Source: Clavelina lepadiformis (lineage: Eukaryota; Chordata; Ascidiacea; Aplousobranchia; Clavelinidae). From it: a stretch of DNA of 64,000 bases. Both the position numbers and the translations under genes were made by a program. Of this stretch, positions 1 to 12,235 are shown one piece after another. The DNA lies in the NCBI RefSeq assembly GCF_947623445.1, contig NC_135248.1, positions 12,347,820 through 12,411,819 of the forward strand, in the 5' to 3' direction. The stretch's first letter is position 1. The number at the start of each line of letters is the position of its first letter. Below the pieces are notes generated by a model. That model ran no database searches, was not told where the DNA came from, and saw only the letters and a program-made list of their open reading frames with translations.

Positions 1-247
1 AATATAATGCTTAAGTTTTTTATCCCTATGATTGTGCACAACTTGACTAGGTATTTTGATTTGATCGTGCACTAAACCCCATTTTTCTTAAAGTCCAACA
101 CAATACCAAAATCGCTACGCAAAAAATTCTGAAAACAGTCTGCACCAAATCATAATTAAACTGAAATCATCAGCCCGTATTGTAGTTTACAAAAAATTAC
201 ACGAGGTGACTCAACAAAATGATGGTTCTACTTAATCGTGTACAACA

Positions 248-3200
248 TCAGACATAGTCGCCCAGCTCGGCATGAAATTCTGTGAGCATCTGGAAAAGTT
301 GTGTGAAAGTCGGTCTCTGATCAGGGGAATAATGCCAGCACCCAGCCATTATATTGTACCTGTCAGATGTAAAAAATTTAAAAGATAATTACCAATCAGT
401 GCACGTGCTTTCATGACAATAATGACCAGGATTGTAATGATTCGGGTCCTTGACTTGACTTGAGTCATGTTTTTTTATGACTCGAGTCAGAAAAATTACT
501 TGGTTACAACTCTGACAATGGCACATTGTAACAGTCTATAATCTGCTCCTGTAAATAAAATGGTCAACTTACAATGAATCAGGACAATTAATTGGCTGAC
601 TTAGACGGAATCCTTCACTCAGGTAATCCGCCATTTCAAAATCGTCGATGTCTCCATACGGCATTGCTGCTAATGATTGAAACTCCCAAAGTAATACACC
701 GAACGACCACTGAATGCAAAATACAAACATTGCTGCTACTTCAATCCTGCCACAAAGATTCAACAACTAAGCCCCTATGTGCTTGTAAAACTATTCAGCG
801 TACATACACACAAACAAAGTATTACATATATCAGGTATATCACATGATTCTCTGAAAGTTAATTTCCCATGAACGACAAATTCCCAAAAATTAAGAATCT
901 CACAAACAGCTTAAAGTATGAAATGTTGATGACTGGACGGCAAAAATTTAGTTGTGTGAATGTTTAAAATTAATTATTTAAAAATGGGGTTGGTGCTGTA
1001 CATACCACATCACTTGCAGAGGAGTAGACTTTATGTATTAGACTTTCAAGGGCCAACCAGCGCACAGGTCTGTTTTCATAATCACCAAGACAGCAGTAGT
1101 CATTTGGAAATGCATCCCGTGAAAGAGCGTAATCCGTAATTTTAATTTTAAAGTCATTGTCGATCCTGGAAGATAAATATCTGTTTAGCAAATTCGAAGC
1201 AATATTACAGAAAATGGTTTGAAATGCAATCACTTTAGTTGTTTTTATCAAGCAAAACATCTCAATTCAGCCAACACATACTTACATGCAGTTTCTAGCC
1301 GCCAGGTCTTTGTGTACAAGGCCTCGTTTTGAAAGATAAGTCATTCCACATGCAATCTGAATGAGGCAATTAAAGAAATTTAAGTGTTTTGCTGTCATAG
1401 GTAAACTAGTATGATAGTTTTTATCTACATATGTTCAAATGGGTGCCTTGGTTTCAATACTGGAATAACCCAATTCACATTATAAAATTATTTCAATTAT
1501 TTTCACATTATAAAAATCCCAACTACAAAATTTTTGCATTTTACCCAGCACCATTCCCAAAACAAACAGAAAATTTCAAAATCGTTCTAAAACATCAAGA
1601 TTATCAACAATCTCCAAGTTTTCAGTTTGTGATGTGGCAATGGAATTGAATCATTGAGTGTAGAATGGTCCCCTTCAATTTGCAACCATGTGAAGTACAC
1701 ATAATTTACATATACACTCACTTGATTAACTATTATGTTGATAATAAATCATTATCAGCTTTATAAAATAATCTTTACAACAAACCAGTTCACAAGAGTC
1801 ATCACGCAGCAGACTATTCTCACCGGTGCGATACAGTGGTTGCTGTTTGGAATGCAACCTCAATTGCTCTTTGTCAACACCAAGTGGTCAACTATGTTAT
1901 GTTGTGTATTGCAATCCTTAATGTCATGGAAGTGTTATTATTGTTATATTTACAGTTCGTTGTGCCTTGATCATGATAACATGAATATTGCCCAATCATA
2001 AGCTTTAGCTAAAGACATCATTAGACGATATTTTAGAACAAATTCAAAGAAAAATGTGTATATATTGAAGTGAATAAATGTGAGGTATGAACTGGCAAGT
2101 TTGGTGGTAATTATTCTTTTTTGTCAATGCGCTTTGTTCTTATTCTGACGTGTTAATCTGGTGTCAACCTCTTGAAATGCAAGCTGTATCATGTTGTGAA
2201 CAAGGTAATATGTTATTGTTGATGTTTGACTAGTATACAGACATTGCTGTCATTCTGTGTTATTAGCTAAGATGTCTATGAGATGTACAATCGTAAGACT
2301 AAGCTTTAAGTTTAAGCTTTAATCAGCATAATTGCAACCTTTTGAAGAGACTGAATAGAAGCATGCAATTAATAAAAAGTCTTTGCTTCAGCTACCTGCT
2401 GTGTGGTGACATGTGGGATTTTTTTCTTACAAGTAAGTGTTCATATTGCACAAAGTACACGGTTGGAATTAAACTAGAGATAAATTGTCTTGCTGCTGTT
2501 ACTGTGAATAATCACCTGTATGGCCATTTCCACAAGGTCCTGGGTGGTCACCTGCTCATACTTCTTGAGGTTCGGGCTGAATATTCCTGGCACTAGGCCA
2601 GGTGCTTCATTCAGTTTGATAGCTTGCAGATAACGCTTTAAATTCCCTCCTGAAACACGACATTATATTTCTATTGTGAATTCCCAATATGAACCAAGAC
2701 CGACCAGGATAAATTCTTTGCCGAGACAAATATGTCAAGTACGGCTCGAGTTAAGTATAACAAGTGGTTAAGCGTTTAGCGCTAAAAATGTTTGGTGCAA
2801 AAATTCCAGATTATATTCTAGCTATGGCCTAGTGCAGTGCTTCTTAACCCCTGGGTCGTGACTACATGCAGGTCACGGAGCTTTTTGATAACCGAGTACC
2901 GCATTCTATTGCATATTCATTTGACGATTCTGGCGAATGCTCGTAACAACAAATTGATACTTGACTAATATCCCTGTGACATAACAACAATGGTGGCTGG
3001 TATAGTGTAATATTTTTTCTTATCCATTCTAGAAGAGAATGCGAGAACACGTTGGTGATTTCAAACAAGAAAAAAATCAGAAGTGAAAAGAGTATTGTTG
3101 GCATGCCCACAATAAAAGTTTGCCATTTGATACTGCCTGCCTATGTAAGAGTGGGTCTTCTGTGGTTACTCACATCAAAGCAAAGATGAGAACATGTCAT

Positions 3201-6200
3201 CAGTCTGAAGATAACATGAAATTGAAACTGAACAAAACTGCCTCAAATTTTGACAAAATTGTAGAAACAATACAATATCAAGGAACATGTAAACTAAATT
3301 CGGACTTTCCTGTTTATGTTAAATTGTCTTACTTGTGTATTGTTAACTTTATCCTTAGAAGAAGTTGTGTGATATGTAGTTTGGGAAATAGGGTCACCAA
3401 AGCTTCGCTATTAATATACAGTTAATATCTGGGTCGCCGCAAGAAAAAGGTTGGGAAGCACTGGCCTAGTGAACAATGCACCAACGTTCACTGCACAGCA
3501 GGCACAGTACGAACAACTTATTAGAGAATTTCTATTGAAATTGTAACTAGGGTGTTGTTTTTTTGCCATAGCTTTACCTTCCATTAGTTGGAAGAGGACA
3601 AGCGGAGTGCCTTCCAGGACCACGTGTTTCATGGGGAGTAAGTTACGATGTTGCATGCCTCGAAGCAAAGAACTTTCAAAGAGAAGCAATCTCTTTTGTT
3701 CATCAGTTGCCGCATCTGTTAATAATTTAGTATTGTTTAGATCACAAAGAAAAGGTTTAATTAAATTTTTTTGGTGAGAAAAACCCGTTCATGTAACATC
3801 GAAACCATCATTGACTGGGGAGATCCTGATGGTACCTGTATTGTCATTTATTTTTTGGTATGTTCCATGCAAAAACATCCAGTGAAAATAGCTACTGCTA
3901 AGGTTATTTATTCATAGAACCGATACAAGCGTTGCGTCAGTACTGGAGAAAAAATTGAAAGTATCAACATTGACTGACCAGTGACAGTTTTCACCAGAAC
4001 ATCGGCTCCGCCTTCAAGTGTGCCTTTGTATATACGAGCAAATGTGCCTTTTAACATCAATTCACCCAGTGTGACCTTCGCTCTGAAAATTCATCCCGGT
4101 TATATGAGAAACTTAAGGTTAACAAAATCAAAACCATTTATCCAAAACATCACAGCTTCAATGTTACTTAAACTTTATTATACAAAAGTATTTAGAGACT
4201 TGCTCAAATGACCATTTACACTGGTATATCTTATTCATAACTATTCATGCTACTACATTTTCACAATATCGAGAGCCTGTTCCTGATCTGCACAATGAAA
4301 TCACCGAGTGTTTTTTCTGAGGTAGGATTTGCATTAATTACTTGTTCCACCAGGCGATAGCTTTAATAGTTTATTTTTTGTGAAAACACAACAAGATATA
4401 CTTAGTAACTTAAACATAAACAAATTTATGTCATACAACATCAAATATATGTCCTCTAATATTTAATACTAAAGCTAGAGCCAAGTTACAGATCAGGTCA
4501 GATAACCTAGAAAACATAATACTTCTTGCAGCTCACCTCGGCAAAGAAATGTCAACAAGCTTGCTCTGTATTTCACTTATATCAGTTCCTAGATCGTTGA
4601 TCAGCGGAGTAAATTGGATGAGGCTTGAGTGAGCTTAAACGTAAAAACCAGACATAAACAAGGACAACTTTGAATGCATAAACACCATATTCACTGGTGA
4701 AAAAGAAACAAGCAGCAGAAAAACGTATTTCCAAATGAAAAACTAACATTTAACACAAAAACTACATTATCGGACTAGTTGGCTGGGTGGAGACTGACTT
4801 CACTGAATACAAACTTCAAATTAATTTTTTAAACTGACAATTTAACAAGTCAGTTACGGCAACAATAGAAACTTACAGGGGGGTTTTTGTGCATTGTTTG
4901 GCAAGTCTAGCCTGAGAAACTGGTTGCCATGGTGTTGCGCAACTTGCATGCGATGTAGAGTTTCTGGTCTGTTAAAAGCAAACAAAAATGTACGAAAGTA
5001 TTAAGTATATCCTAAGCTTCAACACATGCAAATTGATATAATCATATCACGAAGCAGCTTGACGTCTATGAAGTGACAATGGTTAAGCAAAAAAACTGCA
5101 CAACTCACTAAATTAAAAACTTTTTTCTAAAACTGGTCATTCAATTCACTTGAAGGTGACATGAGATGTTTAACACAGCGTTTTGCAATCAAATTTTTTT
5201 TGCTACACAAAATTGTTGGAAGGCAGTTTCACACAAATGACAACGACTTATCAACTATATAACATAACCACATCCTGACACTCGGAATAAAGTATGGTAG
5301 TTACCTCACCTCCCTGTTTAAAAGTTACAGTATAATAGCTGTGTTGATGTGTCTGTTTATACGCAAAAGATACTTTCAACCCATAAGCATGATACTTGTG
5401 TCCCCCTTCTAGCTCACAACCCATGGTTTAAGAAGTGCTGAGTTAATACAATACACTTACCTGTGACCCTGATGTCTTTTGTTCACTCTAACATGCCACA
5501 GGCTGACGGCCACAACGATAAGTACAATGACTGATGATACGACAGACACAGATATGTAAAATGCCGATGTGCTTTGCTGGATCCCGCTACCAGGTGGGAC
5601 CAAATCTACATCTTCTGGGAGTAAAATATAGTAAAGAAATCTTACAAGAAAGCCCACTGAGCAGTGTAACATTTGGATAAATAAAGATACTATCTGTGGA
5701 AAAAGTTTATGGAAGGTTGGTTTTTGGACTTTGCCAGTGGATATTGTTAAACTTCTACATCACCTGGATTATGCTTTGGATCTTGAGTCGGAAATTGCAG
5801 ATCTTTGTCTTCCTCATCACTGTGGGCTTTAAAATTTAAAAAAAAGTGTCTAAGCCGAAAAATAATTTAATTTTGTAATTCATTATATCAAGAATTTTAT
5901 AGCCTCGATACATTAACGGGAGCAATTTAAATGAAAAAGAAGACTTACTCTTTTCACATTTTTTTAATCTTTTAATGAAAATTGGAAAGTTTCGAGAAGA
6001 ATCTTCTGAAGATATTCGTATAATAAGTTTCGTGACAAAGGTTATGTTTCCTTTTTTCAATCCAGTACAATCAACATGCACCTCAAACATTTCTGGACTG
6101 GTTGGTACTGTTCCGCTGGTTCCTAAGGAAGTCTACAAACACAACAACTTCTGAAAACACTCAGTCTGTTTCAAGAAAAGATCACAGATACCAACGTTGA

Positions 6201-7427
6201 TTTCCAGATTTCTATATTTAGTTATCCAGTGGAAAGCTTCAAAATGCTTTTCAACATCATCAAATGAAAACAATGTTCAAGTAACGGCAAATTTTTTCTA
6301 CAAAATTACAGTAAGTAGATGTAATAGAAAGTTTAGATCTGAGTTTTGCTCTATTTGTTATCTTACTGATGGTTTTTGGATAAGTTTCTGCATGTCGTTG
6401 GCGAGACTACCTGATGTATCAGAATCATTCTAAATAAATTGGATCATTAGTGCAGTACCAAATCACATGATACGCAATCACTCAACGAAGATTACAACAT
6501 ATATACACTATAACAATATGTAAGATGCAACGTCATACCAATGAAATTGTTTTTTGAAACAAGAAGTGTATGATATTGGTACACAACAAAAATACAACAA
6601 TGCCTTTGAAGATATATATATACAATTAGTTTATGAACCAAACACAAAACATATATACATATGTATTCATTTTTCAGTTAAAATACCTGTGACAAATCCA
6701 TTGAAATTTCGTAAAAGGCATTTGCTACAGTGGTGGTATGCCAGATATATTTCAGCACGCTATGCTCTGGCTGCACACGAGCGACAAAGTTTAATGCATT
6801 TTGATTAATGCGACCATCCCGAATGTAGTACAATTGAGCATCCTGTATACCTGTTCCACCATTGAAACCAAAAGTAATCATCAATACGTCAAATGTTTGA
6901 TAGCAAAAGAAAACTTAGATTTAATTATACAAGAGTCAACAGAAAGACTTAAGGTCAAGCACATCGAAGTAGAGCTAGTTCTGTATCGAACTAAGTAGTC
7001 TGGGTCTGTATATTTATCAAAAAACAAGATAAAGCAACATAACATAGGCTACATAAATATACCGAACCACAGGCAAAGACAAAATTCTGATGTGACAACA
7101 CCGTTCACTAGACGTTTAATTCTTTATTTATTGTATATGATACCGGATGGGATTCAAATAACTACCTAATTGGCTTATTATAAGTCTGATGACCATGTAA
7201 AAGGACAATTATGATATATAACTTTTAACTATTGCTATAGCATAGCCATATACATACAGTTCCAATGAAAAGGTCTTAGAATAGGCATAAATTTAAACAA
7301 ACAAATTCTTACCAAACAACTTATAAACTTGATCTTCAGGTAGATATAAATCAATATCTCCATTGCAATTTACAACATAAAAGAGAAGAAAAATTAAAAT
7401 TGTGAAAGTTGGCATTCTAGGACTCAT
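248..7427 (-). CDS. ryk: RYK-type Wnt co-receptor (WIF domain, pseudokinase-like receptor), about 15 exons
   Basis: Single-pass receptor for Wnt ligands at the plasma membrane. Exon 1 (about 7313-7427) starts MSPRMPTFTILIFLLFYVV, a signal peptide, and runs into DIDLYLPEDQVYKLFG, the start of the WIF domain. The WIF domain continues in exons near 6690-6849 (AQLYYIRDGRINQNALNF), 6364-6433 and 5950-6133 (VDCTGLKKGN). An acidic linker lies at 5760-5827 and the membrane helix at 5462-5614 (ISVSVVSSVIVLIVVAVSLW). The kinase region follows in order: glycine loop KGTFARIYKG with VLVKTV (about 3976-4084), RGMQHRNLLPMKHV (about 3560-3715), KRYLQAIKLNEAPGLV (about 2504-2650), LVHKDLAARNCM (about 1290-1360), ITDYALSRDAFPNDY (about 1003-1165), SFGVLLWEF (about 570-710) and the last exon LTEFHAELGDYV-stop (248-358). 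The changed glycine loop, HKD in place of HRD and DYA in place of DFG are the known RYK signature of a weak or dead kinase. The in-frame Met at 7415 could also be the start. Family assignment is very secure; exon edges are approximate. Confidence 0.93.
2835..3463 (+). mobile_element. hAT DNA transposon fossil in a RYK intron
   Basis: The ends are inverted repeats, CAGTGCTTCTTAACC on the left and GGTTGGGAAGCACTG on the right. Both sides carry a perfect 8 bp target duplication GCCTAGTG (2827-2834 and 3464-3471), the hallmark of hAT elements. Inside, plus-strand sequence from about 3120 reads FDTACLCKSGSSVVTHIKAK and then EDNMKLKLNKTASNFDKI. This resembles the C-terminal part of ZBED-like hAT transposases (typically IK-K-R-----EDD-RL-L). 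At 629 bp it is far too short for an autonomous element, and only a tail of the transposase remains. It lies in the intron between the RYK exons near 2.6 and 3.6 kb and was probably transcribed passively with RYK in antisense. Confidence 0.85.
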
Positions 7428-7674
7428 TCACTTTGCATCCTAGTGTGAAGACCTGAATAAGAAGGAATTATGACTTGACATTCTTTAAGTTAAAAGTTTA
7501 TTTTTCATCATTGACCTTGGAAAGAGAAGATTAGTGCTAACTTTGTTAAAATAGCAACACATAACAAGAAATACGCTAACAATCAACGAACGGGAAAAAA
7601 GCGGCAAAGCCCAGAAGCATAAAAGGTGCACGGGCTGACAGGTGTTAACTAAATACAATGGTGCTGCATTGATG

Positions 7675-8264
7675 CCAGACTGCAGAGTATGGCCATTTTC
7701 AGCAAGATCTTGGATGCACTAAACAGTCAAAACTGAGAAGTGTGGTGCGCAAAAATGCTCAGATGCAATGGAAGTGCGCACAAAGGTGCACAATTACATA
7801 GTAATGTACATAGTTTGACTTATTCAATTTTCAAATCAATTGAAAATTGAGTGCACAGTTCGGAAAGTACTGTTCAAGTCATTTACTGCAAGATAACGCG
7901 ACTTAAGAGCAATATTGAGTGTGCCTATGCCAAAGTCTGCAGTCTGGTATCAATGGACAGTTTGCACGGCCAACCAGACTGCAGACTTTGACATAAACTC
8001 ACTCAACCCTGCTTTTGTTGAGCTTCAATGGTGCATTCAAGATGCGTTATTTTGCACTTAATGACTTGGACAGAACTTTTGTGCTACTAATTTTCAATTA
8101 ACGTTAAGATTGAATAAGTCCAAAGGTGTACATAACTGTGCAATTGCACACCTTGGAGCACACTTCTATTGCGTCCGACCATTTTTGCACACACCACTTG
8201 TGATTTTTGGTTGTTTGGCACACCTAATATCTTGCTGAAAATACCCATACTCTGCAGTCTGGAC
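7675..8264. repeat. Long inverted repeat (fold-back or MITE-like element)
   Basis: The left arm (about 7675-7949) begins CCAGACTGCAGAGTATGG. The right arm (about 7971-8264) is its imperfect reverse complement and ends CTCTGCAGTCTGG. Matching blocks run the length of both arms, including the ATTTTCAGCAAGAT block near each outer end and GACTTATTCAAT in the middle. The spacer is only about 20 bp, so the transcript would fold into one hairpin of nearly 300 bp. No coding potential was seen. It lies about 250 bp upstream of the RYK start. Divergence between arms is visible by eye, so it is not recent. Confidence 0.75.
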
Positions 8265-8854
8265 CAACACTAAATGTTATGTTATCAAAAATCACAAAAT
8301 CGGTGAACACTTAATGTTGCGATGTTACGCATCTTTTCACTTTCGTCAGATTAGTGTTGTTAATATAAACAAATTTTTGACTTCAGCAATAGGCTAGGGC
8401 CTAGTGCACCACCAATAAACCTTTTTCACTTTCACTCACAGCACGTTTCTACTGACGTAGACTAGCCTAATAGGCCACCGGTAATGTAAATTCAAGAACT
8501 GTGGTAGATTAGTGCTCCTCTTACTTTCATACTATACGCAGATAGGCTAGCCTAGGTCTCTTAGATCTCAAGAAAACTGAAAGAGAGTGACTAGTCTATT
8601 TCAACGAACACAGGTAAGTCATTCAGCTCGCTGTAAAAGATAGACTTATAGGCCTAGGCCGTTAGAAGAATCGAGAATGGCTGAATTGGTATAGGCCGGT
8701 AGGCTATAGGTTAGACTAGCGATTTAGTTTTCAGTTAAAGTTAGATTAAAAGGTTGATTTGGGTTACTATGCTATAACAATTAAGTTAGGTTAACTATAG
8801 AAACTGTGACAAACAGCTTCGAACGTACGATTTTTATCGGTAGAATAATGACAA
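8265..8854. other. Intergenic stretch between inverted repeat and palindrome element
   Basis: About 590 bp without a coding frame that I can support. It contains several short TAGGCCTA/TAGGCTAG-rich runs (8390-8720), typical of the simple low-complexity sequence elsewhere in this window. Nothing regulatory can be claimed. Confidence 0.4.
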
Positions 8855-8862
8855 CTTCGGTA

Positions 8863-9720
8863 GGGCACTGGGTAAAACCTGGACACGACGCAATCCGCGG
8901 ATCGTCCATGGACGGTTGAAAATGGACGATTTTTGCGTAAGCGTCCATGGACGCTTTTACGCAAATCCGACGTTTTCCCTTAATCGTCCATGGACGGTTA
9001 TTGAAATAGGCTTAAATGAGTTATTTTTTAACAAAGCGTCCATGGGTAGTTTTTAGGATAAGTTTAAAGCAGTGTTTTCGAGAACGTCCATGGAGGGTTG
9101 AAAATGGACGATTTTTGCGTAAGCGTCCATGGACGCTTTTACGCAAATCCGACGTTTTCCCTTAATTGTCCATGGACGGTTATTGAAATAGGCTTAAATG
9201 AGTTATTTTTTAACAAAGCGTCCATGGGTAGTTTTTAGGATAAGTTTAAAGCAGTGTTTTCGAAATCGTCCATGGAGGGTTGAAAATGGACGATTTTTGC
9301 GTAAGCGTCCATGGACGATTTTAGGAAAAGCTTAAATAGCGGAAATAGGGAAATCGTCGATTGACGGTTGTGGGATAGGCTTAAAAAGCGTCCATGGACG
9401 ATTTTAGGAAAAGCTTAAATAGCGAGATGATGAAGTATCCATGGACCATTATGGGATAGGCTTAAATAGTGGATATGATGAAGTATCCATGGACGGTTAT
9501 GGGATAGGCTTAAATAGTGGATATGATGAAGTATCCATGGATGGTTATGGGATAGGCTTAAAAAACGGCCATGGACGATTTTAGGATAAGCTTAAATAGT
9601 GCATATGATGAAAGTATCCTTGGACAGTTATGGCATAGGCTGAAATAGTGGATTTGATGAAGTGTCCATGGACTGTTTTGAGATGGGCTTAAAAAGCATC
9701 CATGAACGATTTTTGTTATA
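8863..9720. repeat. Left palindrome array of the 4.8 kb element
   Basis: Degenerate tandem units of about 50-60 bp, each centred on the palindrome CGTCCATGGACG or a variant such as GTATCCATGGACGG. They are separated by spacers such as GGATAGGCTTAAATAGTGG and ATATGATGAA. A longer unit of about 180 bp (GGTTGAAAATGGACGATTTT, then GCGTAAGCGTCCATGGACGC) repeats at about 8915-9095 and 9095-9280. The array is the mirror image of the right array. Confidence 0.85.
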
Positions 9721-10112
9721 AGATGAGCTGACAGGAGAGAAGTGACCATCATCGTCAATCCAGTAAAAACTCACTCAGTATTTGAATGTGAACGCGGGGG
9801 AGGAATATAATTAATTGGGCGTACAATGGCTATTCTTTCATAATGTAGCACAGGGGATTTCTCACCCAAGAACAGCGAACTTTCCAATCTGGGTCTGAAT
9901 AAACTCCAATTCCAAAAACTTTTTAAATTATGTGATTAAAGACTTTAACCAAGTTGTTTTCATCATCACTCAAGCTTAATGTGTTAAATTGTACATATTT
10001 TACTATAACTGTGAGCAGCGTAACACCTAATCTCGATTTTATTTCGTCATATATTGCTTAAAATTGAATATATTCACTTTCGCGTCAAACACAAAAATTT
10101 GTATTAATCCAT

Positions 10113-12207
10113 TTATTCTTTTTTGCAGGTGCTGCAAAAATATTCCTGCGACAAATACTGTATTAATGGTACACAATTCTGATGAACCCATCGACAACAA
10201 AGACTGCATTCAATCTGAAAAAACAATATAGACAATTAAATCCTGTAAAGTGATCTCTTAAGCAAAGAGGTGAACAGACAGCACTTTTCGTGTAAAAGAT
10301 GCTGCAGCAAATGCAATATTTGCTGCGGTAAAGGTTACTTGTTCGCAATTTTGCTTGACACTTCTAGATTAAAAAAGATCAACAGATGCTACAATTGGTA
10401 TTAAGGAGTAATTAACATGTGTTTTTTGAACATAAACTTGTTAAATTTTAACTGATCACACGAAAAGTACTGATTACCGGGACTGACTGTAATTTCTTGA
10501 AAAAAGTAATTCGGTACTATAGTACCGCAGTACTGCCCACATATGCTTGAGCATGGTATAGGTGTTCTATAAAGTTAAAACAACCTATCAAAAAAAACAC
10601 AAGTCATTAACTTAGTTTTTTCATAAGTGTTTTGGAACCACGAGTGCAAAATTAAAACAACTAGAATTTTAAAAGTGATTTTAAATTTTCTAGTTGTGTT
10701 TGAGTTAAGTAATTTTTATGTACACAATTTTGGTTGTAGAACAGGAATTATACAAAAATAAAACTATGCACTGCTGGACCTGTGTGCTCGTAGACATTTA
10801 TTATCTGAATGTAGAAACATAGAGTAACATCTGAAACAAATGAGCAAACTTTGTGCATGGCTTGTGTTCGGTTGCAGTTGCATACTCAGTTGCAATGCAT
10901 TAACGACGCTAGGTCTTTTTATTTAAACTGGCAAAAAGTTTGAATTTTGGGCAATATGATGCAAAAACCAATAAAAAATATGTCACAATCAGTGCCAGGT
11001 TTAAGTCATGCGAAGAAACGACGATAGAGATTATCATGGTCCTGTTGAAGTATCAAGCTAAAAGTAAAAAGTTCAAAATTTGGCCTAGACCACAGTAAAA
11101 CTGAAAATAAACTTCTCCAAAATCTGATATCTGCCGCTGCCCAGTTCGAAATAGTTTCACTACAGTGGTAAAATAGTTGCAGCTTATAATACCTACTAAA
11201 CTGTATGCAATGATGGTTAAATCTGCCTAAGTTAATATATTATATGATGAACAAGGTTTACCCATTCTGTCTTTTGCTGGTCAATTTCAGATGGGTCTTG
11301 ATTGTGGCATATATTGCAAAAACTCAACAATACATCATAGTCTGCAAAATGAAATAAATCTATCTGCATTTTTACATTAAAATACTTTGTTGTGAAAACA
11401 GAAGTATACAGTTTTTAAAAATATTTAGTTAACAAATTCAAGACCAACAATGTGCCAGTTACAAATACAACAACGAACAAAATAGTTAATCTGTTTAAAG
11501 TCAGGTTAAAAATGTTGGTGGTTTTCCTATAAATCTCTTTTACATTAACTTTATACATAAGTATGGTTTAGTGCTCTTCTGGAAAATTATGTGGTGTACT
11601 TCAACGACCTTAAACAACAACAAGGTCACAACATGCTACAAATACTGCAGTTCTAATTAAAAGCCCGACAGCCTCTCACCGGTGGAATCAAGCAGTAAAT
11701 TGCCAAAGTCCATGCGATACTTTTTGCAGGACTCGCTGTCCGTATCGATCTGTTCCTCGGAAGAACTTTCATTAAGGATTCTTTGAGCTTCCTGCAATAT
11801 GCCACTTATTGATAGAAAAGCTATTTTTTACAATCCAATTTGATTTTAGGAATATACACGATTACACATTGTGATGTCAAATAGTTTGAATTAGTGATAA
11901 TATATACTAATAATAATAGTGATTATATATATACTTAATCTTCACAAATTTGAATTCATCCTTTCTAAAAATACCTTTAAAGCAAGTGAGCCACAATTCA
12001 AACTGTCTTGTTGCCTTTCATGTTTGCTATGCTGAAACATCCATTTATCCCAAGTGCCACAAAAACATTTGCCATTAGCACGTAAAAATGATCTAAAATA
12101 CACTTACAATATCAGAGTAATATGTATTGAGATCAGTAATGTTATATCTAAATCAGAATAATAACAACAATTTACAGTAAAGACACATAAATAAAAAAGT
12201 TGGTCAT
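10113..12207 (-). CDS. Small PHD-finger protein, 5 exons, nested in the 4.8 kb element
   Basis: Five exons fit in frame and phase: 12176-12207, 11975-12092, 11680-11791, 11262-11341 and 10113-10214, giving 444 nt, 147 residues plus stop. All introns have GT/AG ends. Residues about 1-50 include SFLRANGKCFCGTWDKWMF. Residues 51-87 are acidic (LNESSSEEQIDTDSES). The C-terminus is a full C4HC3 PHD zinc finger: CNIC, then a 17-residue gap, CSLC, CRWVHQNC, a 12-residue gap and CSTC before KKE-stop. The Trp two residues before the zinc-binding His is the usual PHD Trp. PHD fingers commonly read histone H3 tails, so a nuclear role is likely; nothing else is known. Exon 1 is the weakest part, since only phase and a GT donor support it. 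It could be the C-terminal part of a larger element-encoded protein, or a captured host gene. Confidence 0.6.
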
Positions 12208-12235
12208 GCCACGAAATAATTACTCAAAATTTTCA

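Noticed and set aside
8863-9720. CRISPR-like appearance (regular short palindromic repeats)
   Set aside because: Units are degenerate, spacers are themselves repeated, there is a mirror-image array, and the genome is eukaryotic.
10113-10214. Link of the element to RAG-type transposons because RAG2 ends in a PHD finger
   Set aside because: Ends do not show the RAG heptamer, the duplication is not 5 bp, and no RAG1-like frame was seen.
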